In this document: one piece after another, positions 58,951 through 64,000 of the stretch
Layout of the letters: the number at the start of each line of letters is the position of its first letter
How positions within the stretch are numbered: the stretch's first letter is position 1
From: Agriotes lineatus
Taxonomy: Eukaryota; Arthropoda; Insecta; Coleoptera; Elateridae
Direction of reading: 5' to 3'
NCBI GenBank assembly: GCA_940337035.1
Contig: CALNHX010005879.1
Location: forward strand, 1 to 64,000
Length of the DNA: 64,000 nt
Made by a program: the position numbers and the translations under genes
Notes under the pieces: generated by a model
What the model was told of the DNA's origin: nothing
What the model saw: only the letters and a program-made list of their open reading frames with translations
The model's database searches: none

Positions 58951-59117
58951 TAATTAAGTTTTTCAAAAATTTCAAAAACGAAAAAAGATGTTTAGTTTCT
59001 CAACGGCATCTTGTTCAGCTTAAAAATTCTCAACTTTGTCAAATTTAAACTTACCCTATATCATTTATAATAACTGAGATCCCCATGGTTGCCCTCGAAT
59101 TAGAAGCGCTCTGTATA

Positions 59118-59455
59118 CTCTAAAATATTTTTAAGGAGTAGATAATCTCTTCTAAGGAGGTAACACCTGCTAAAGATGTTACAATAAATAAATAAATAAA
59201 TAATAACACCAACATAAACAGCTATATCCTTTTGTATGGTTATAGTTAAACCCTTTCCACAACTACTTATCTTCTCCGAATGCGCCATTCCACTTAAGTT
59301 TGCCTTTCAACGAAATACTGAAACTAATCTAAATCAAGAACTACAACGTTTAAACTAAACCCAAACGGTTAGGTACGGTTCACAAACAGTAAGATCCGTG
59401 ATAAAAATAATAGTTTACCATCTTTAGGCAATTTAATAATTAAACCGATATTAAA
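59118..59455. other. no gene; short (AAAT)n
   Basis: Non-coding. Contains an AATA tetranucleotide run at ~59185-59204. No receptor exon is recognised. Confidence 0.55.
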
Positions 59456-59467
59456 TTGGATAAAATT

Positions 59468-60099
59468 ATGCAATTACTCATGAACCTTACTGATGATGTA
59501 ACAGAAATAAAAAAGGACCTAGCAAAGCAAAACAAGGAACTAACAAAATTGAAGCAAGAAAATGAAAAGATAAAGACCGAAAATGCGAAAATAAAGGAGG
59601 AAAATCAAGCAATTAGGAAGGAGTTACAAGAAATAAATTCAAGAATGGAACTGCTGGAGAAAGAAAAAGAAGAAATAATGTTGTAGTTATGGGCATGAAA
59701 ACGATCGCAAAAATTGCAAGTGGCTTAAAAGAAGAAATGGAAAATTTCCTAAAACAAGATCTTGAAGTAGATGTTCACACAAAAGCAGCCCACAAACTAG
59801 GACAAGGAATATGCTTACTAAAACTAGAAAACATTCAAGATAAGCAAAAAGTAATGCAAAACAAATCCAATCTTAGAAAGCTGAGAAAACAAATATATAT
59901 CAACAATGATCTGACAAAAGACGAAAGGAAAATAGATAAATACATTAGAAGGAAAGCAAAAGACATGAAGAACGAAGGAAAAATGGTAAAGGTCGGGTAC
60001 AAGAAGCTGACGATAGAAGACAAGGAATGGATATGGAACAACCAGAAAAGGACACTAGAGAAAATAGATACGGGAAAACCAGAAGATAAAAAAAACTGA
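59468..60099 (+). pseudogene. LINE ORF1 protein, frameshifted
   Basis: The first part is a Lys/Glu-rich coiled coil with clear heptads (LAKQNKELTKLKQENEKI). A frame change at ~59685 leads to an open 136-codon part with KLGQGICLLKLENIQDKQKV, DERKIDKYIRRKAKDM and a KVGYKKLTI end, as in nucleic-acid chaperone ORF1 proteins of insect LINEs. It would bind element RNA. One frameshift separates the two parts. Confidence 0.7.
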
Positions 60100-60273
60100 T
60101 CAACCCCATAGGGATTGTCGAAAAAGCTAACGACCGGGCAAACGAACAGGAAAATGATAAGATACCCTCTGAATATGAAGGGAAAAATAATATAGGAACT
60201 TATATAAACGGGTAAAACAATGAAAATGAGCAATATAGAAAAAGCACAAAGAAAGACAAAACGATTTAACTAG

Positions 60274-61592
60274 CAACATGGAACGTGAGAGGCACATTCC
60301 ACGAGGGAGGTCTCAAAGAATTATTAGGAGAGATAATGAGATATAAACTCGACATAACGGCGTTACAAGAAACAAAGCAATTAGGTTCGAAAATCGTTGA
60401 CGTAGAAGATATGGTATTCCTCAAAAGTGGAGGGGCAGATAGAAGGTTAGGGACAGGCTTTATGGTCAGGAGTAGTTACAAAGATAAGGTCATGGCATTT
60501 AATCCAATCTCAGATAGACTGTGTTCCTTACGTCTGAAAGGGACGAAAATAAACATAAGCATAATCAATGTTCATGTGCTCTCAGAAGAGAAAGGAGAAG
60601 AGGATAAAGATTTGTTCTATGACCAACTAATAAATGAGTAGTATCAGAGATTATCGAAATGCAATGTAAAAATTGTTTTAGGAGTTTGCAAGGCGAAGGT
60701 AAGACATTTATGTAGCAACAGTGGGAAAGTATAATAAACATGGGCAATCAAATGATAATGGAGAGCGATTAATAAGCTTCGCAATGGAGAAAAATATGGT
60801 GGTGAGAAGTACACAAATGGAAAAAAAGGATATATATAAAGGAATATGGACATCGCCAGACGGAAGGACTACGAACCAAATAGACCACGTATTGATCGAG
60901 AAAAAGTATATGAGATTCATCACAAACGTCAAAATTATGAAGGGAGCTGAATGCAACTCAGACCACCTTTTAGTAAGAATAGACTGTAATATAGCGCAAA
61001 TAACAGAACTAATAGTGCAAAAGTAAGAAATAATATAAGTCAACATGACGTAAGAAATCTGAAGGATACGGAAGTTAAACAGAGGTATCAAGAGGAAATT
61101 CATAAAGAAATTAAGCGTTTCGAGGACTGGTCACAAATAAAACAAATATGGAAGCAGACGAAAGAGATACTAGCAAAAGTAAACAAAAAAATTATACCAA
61201 TAACAACCAAAGATACAAAAGAAAACGACTGGTTCGACAAAGAATGTGGTAAACTAGCAGAGACTAAAAGAAAGCTGAGACAACAGGCATTATCCAATCC
61301 GAGTAGAGAGAACGCCCTAAAACTTAAAGAAATTACGGAAGAAATGACAAGAACATGCAGGAGGAAAACGAGTCAGTATAACGAGAACAAATTTAAAGGA
61401 ATCGAAGAAAAATTAAAAAAAAATAAGATCGTTCTACCAGGAAGTCAAAAAAAAAACAGGGAAAGGCTATGAACCTAACAGTAATTACATCAAATCAGAA
61501 GAAGGATAGCTATTATGCGAGCAAGAAAAGGTTATACGAAGATGGAAAAACCACTTCGAGGAGCTATTAAATAGACCCCGAGAGAAGGACAT
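60274..61592 (+). pseudogene. LINE ORF2: AP-type endonuclease and linker, RT lost
   Basis: Starts with TWNVRGTFHEGGLKEL (endonuclease first strand), then DITALQETKQ (metal-binding Glu), INVHVLSEE, a break near 60640-60720, and GIWTSPDGRTTNQIDHVLI with CNSDHLLVR (catalytic His/Asp region) near 60840-60980. A degraded linker ends WKNHFEELLNRP at 61592, just where reverse transcriptase should begin. The sequence then changes abruptly. It resembles the RTE-like LINEs common in insects. The endonuclease would nick target DNA. Confidence 0.78.
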
Positions 61593-62560
61593 ATTTTATT
61601 TTCCCGCTTTCTTATAGCGTCGGTTGATCGTGTTTTGTTTCTAGCCAAAACCCTCCACTTCGTTGATTCGAAATAATGACGTCAAGGAATCCTAACCTCA
61701 ATTCTGGACTTCTAAATTCTTAATTTGAAGCTACTGAAGCTATTAAATCGCCGTGAATCTGCCAAGCAGCGATGCTATTCCACTCCCGGGTAGGTTTTAC
61801 GGTGGTGCATGTGCAATTTTGCTTCACAACTAACCTTGCAATTTTTTCAGGTGCTGTCCGATGATGTCCGGAGAGGTGATAATGTGCCAGATCTTCTCTC
61901 AGCGAGCAGGAACCGTGGTGCAGGCCTTGGAGGAGCTGGACTGGTGTGCCGCCGATGTAGCCACGAAGTCAGGAACCTCGGAAACCGCCTCTTGCTGTTA
62001 AACGTAGGCCAAAATAGGATGGCGAACGTCCCTCGGAAGCCGTTGTGGATCGGAAATATTTTGTAGTGGCCGATTTTAAAACCCACACTTGTGCTTGAAC
62101 ACTGCTATGTCGTGAACACTCTGGTAAAGTTTCGGAGTTGTATTTTAATATATACTATATAAAAATTAGATTTTTCTGGGAGAATAAAACTGGGCTGTCA
62201 GTAAAATTATTTTATTTTTAGTTGTTATTAACAATTGCACATCAATACAAATAAGAAATCAACTCTGTTCAATTGACCTTTTTAACAAATAAATTCTTAA
62301 AATCCAACTAATTTTACAATTCTATCTTATTTACTAAATTGTCCTTTGATTTTTGTAATCATTGTCTTACATTATCACTCGCGTTGCACCGTTTTAAATG
62401 TCTTTTCATTCACTTATTGCACTGACTCATGTTTCTTTTCGCGCACATCCTCTTTTGATCACTTCTGAATTCAATTAAAAGTCCATTTCATTGTTATACT
62501 TGCTAATCAATAAACTGTTTGTAAATTCAGCAAATTTCCAATATTGTTGTTCCATTTTCC
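61593..62560. other. GC-rich exon-like patch then AT-rich DNA
   Basis: After a good acceptor (ATTTTTTCAG ending 61850), a 50-codon open stretch to TAA at 62001 reads with MSGEVIMCQIFSQRAG and ALEELDWCAADVATK; another frame is open to 62066. AATAAA follows at ~62193. It could be the terminal exon of a host gene. LEELDWC recalls the UCR2 region of PDE4/dunce, but the match is too short to name it. Confidence 0.35.
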
Positions 62561-63602
62561 TTTTTTATTTATGATTTTCCTTTAGCTTTGACCTCACTTC
62601 GTGCTCGTTGCACCCTGCTTTGCCTTCCTCCACATTACCTTATTATGATGTTGAGCCGTTGCTGAATTATGGGGTTTCTATCTGGGGAGGAATTTACAAC
62701 ACAACTCTCAATCCGCTGACTGTAATTCAAAAATCTTTCATTAGATGTGTAGCGAGGGTATCGCCACTGACCCACACAGCGCCCCTTTTTATAGACCTAC
62801 ATATATTAAATTTAAAAAGTTTATATTGCACCCCAGTGTGTAAAATATTTTTTTTCCATGAGTAAATTTTTTCAGTTTCAAAAATACTCCAGTTCGCGAT
62901 CAAAACAGGAAATTTATAAAGTTCCATTCTTTTACAAAACATACTCGCAGAGATGTTTTAGCTACTTGGCGCCTAACATTTATAATAACATTCCAAGCGA
63001 AGTAAAACAAAGTAGACCTTATATGTTTACAAAAACATTGAAAAACTATTTCATAAACCACCCTGAAATATCAGAACATCTGCTTAGGAGAATTCAGTAG
63101 AGTTTTATTTTATGTAACTAGAGTAGATATGGGTCATGCGTATGAGTGTTTTTTGTTTGCATTTCATTTCATGTTGTTTGCTTAATTTTAATTATATTAA
63201 ATTTATAAAATAGTAAGTGTACATAGGACTTGCACTTGATATAGCCAATAATATCACGGTAAATTACAAAACACCAATTCTACGCACAAGTTGGGGATAT
63301 GTAGAACGGTTTATTTATTAAAAAAAATGAATTTAAATTTAATATAACAATGTCACACTAACATCTGATATAGACTCAAAATTTATTTATATATGGTTTT
63401 ATTATATACTTCAACTCAGGGAAATAGAACACTTTTTTATTTATTAGTTCCAAAAGAGTTTTTGTTTTTGCTGAAATGTAGTTAGTTTTTAATGTATTGA
63501 TTCATCTTAATCTTATGTTTTTTTCATGATTTAATTTTGTTATTATATTTTTAAGCAATTATGTATTCTTTTAAGCAATAAATTTATTATTATTATTATT
63601 AA
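62560..63602 (+). mobile_element. 5'-truncated CR1/Jockey-like LINE 3' end
   Basis: Decodes to the RT C-terminus: EPLLNYGVSIWGG, LTVIQKSFIRCVARVSP, LFIDLHILNLKSLY, then after a frame change FYKTYSQRCFSYLAPNIYNN and IPSEVKQ to a stop at 63100. A 3' UTR follows, ending in a (TTA)n/(ATT)n tail at ~63578-63600, the kind of microsatellite tail seen on such elements. Confidence 0.8.
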
Positions 63603-64000
63603 AAGAAAAACAAAATAGAGCAACAATGGATGTCCCTCAAAAAATCAATACTCTAACCAAGTAAAGAACTTCTCAAACAAATAAGGTTTAAAAGAGAAGA
63701 ATGGATAACAGACGAAATTCTGAACTTAATGGAATAAAAGAGAAGCTACAAAAATCGAAATAAAAACATGTATCAACAGCTGCAAATAGAAATACGAAGA
63801 AAAATAAGAGAAGCAAAAGAACTATATTATTCTCAAAAGTGTAAGGAAATATAAAATCTACAAACTAAACATGTTATGTTCAATGTTATTAAAAAAGTAA
63901 AGGAAGTAGCTGGTGCAACACGTAAAAGAACTGCTAGCATATTATTAAAAAAGGAAGGAAATACAATAACAAACAACGCCATGAAATTGTACAGGTGGAA
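63603..64000 (+). pseudogene. LINE linker/RT-start fragment, runs off the window
   Basis: Pieces EEWITDEILNLME, then IRRKIREAKELYYSQKC, KHVMFNVIKKVKEVAG and NAMKLYRW match the endonuclease-RT linker of an L1/RTE-like LINE. In-frame stops are present. It is distinct from the element at 59.5-61.6 kb because it repeats the same functional region with different sequence. Confidence 0.65.

Larger units (their letters stand above)
55245..59117 (+). mobile_element. Tc1/mariner-superfamily element with long TIRs and three nested insertions
   Basis: TA-flanked ends TACAGAGTGCTTCTAATTCG and its complement at 59115. Inverted repeats are ~445 bp long (55247-55690 against 57075-57365 plus 58960-59115). 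The split of the right repeat by foreign DNA at ~57370-58950 fixes the order of insertion. It lies in the third intron of the receptor gene. Confidence 0.8.

Noticed and set aside
59835..60233. Minus-strand hydrophobic open frame of 132 codons
   Set aside because: Antisense shadow of the Lys-rich LINE ORF1; hydrophobicity comes from the complement of AAA/GAA codons.
60708..61103. Minus-strand open frame of 131 codons
   Set aside because: Antisense shadow of the LINE endonuclease region.

Overview
The window is AT-rich insect nuclear DNA. Evidence for an insect is two partial insect-type odorant receptor genes (7tm_6 family), transposases with DUF4817-type helix-turn-helix domains, an errantivirus-type (gypsy) endogenous retrovirus, and short GT-AG introns. 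The insect order cannot be fixed from the sequence. The window is dominated by mobile elements and holds almost no complete host genes.

Layout. 1-7000: an LTR retrotransposon of the errantivirus type (345-6966) with near-identical LTRs, an open gag, a decayed protease, no recognisable reverse transcriptase or integrase, and an open env whose start codon appears to be made by splicing. 7000-16400: non-coding DNA with a GA microsatellite, several foldback MITEs, tRNA-derived SINE-like repeats and a Tc1-like scrap. 16.9-17.3 kb: the last two exons of an odorant receptor. 18.2 kb: a DUF4817-type transposase fragment. 22743-32200: a 9.46-kb palindromic element flanked by a 6-bp duplication (CTTCAC), with AG...CT ends. 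These are hallmarks of Polinton/Maverick (adintovirus-like) elements. Each ~4.7-kb arm carries the same 255-codon gene, a complete tRNA-Leu(CAA) gene, a tRNA-like pseudogene, and a long AT-rich repeat array. 32.6-34.1 kb: a ~99-bp coding-like tandem repeat and a cluster of AACCGGTT-like palindromes. 34-38 kb: MITEs and SINE-like repeats. 38375-40680: a Crypton-type tyrosine-recombinase transposon with an intron, a frameshift and a MITE inside its gene. 41.9-43.6 kb: decayed Jockey-like LINE (minus strand). 44413-45560: Tc1-like transposon with a GC-AG intron. 50.2-53.3 kb: LINE reverse transcriptase (minus strand) split by a hAT-type element. 53647-55232: the first three exons of a second odorant receptor. 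55245-59117: a Tc1/mariner-superfamily element in that receptor's third intron, itself carrying three nested insertions (a palindromic MITE, a deleted Crypton relative and a decayed relative of the giant palindrome). 59.4-64 kb: LINE fragments of at least three elements and a small GC-rich exon-like patch.

How the parts relate. The two receptor fragments are on the same strand and look like a receptor cluster expanded by insertions. Several mobile families occur twice (Crypton, Polinton-like, palindromic MITE, SINE-like), which allows ends and relative ages to be read inside one window. The most unusual object is the Polinton-type foldback element, which has an orphan gene and a tRNA-Leu gene but none of the usual Polinton core genes. 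Family names rest on motifs and recalled family features, not on database searches.
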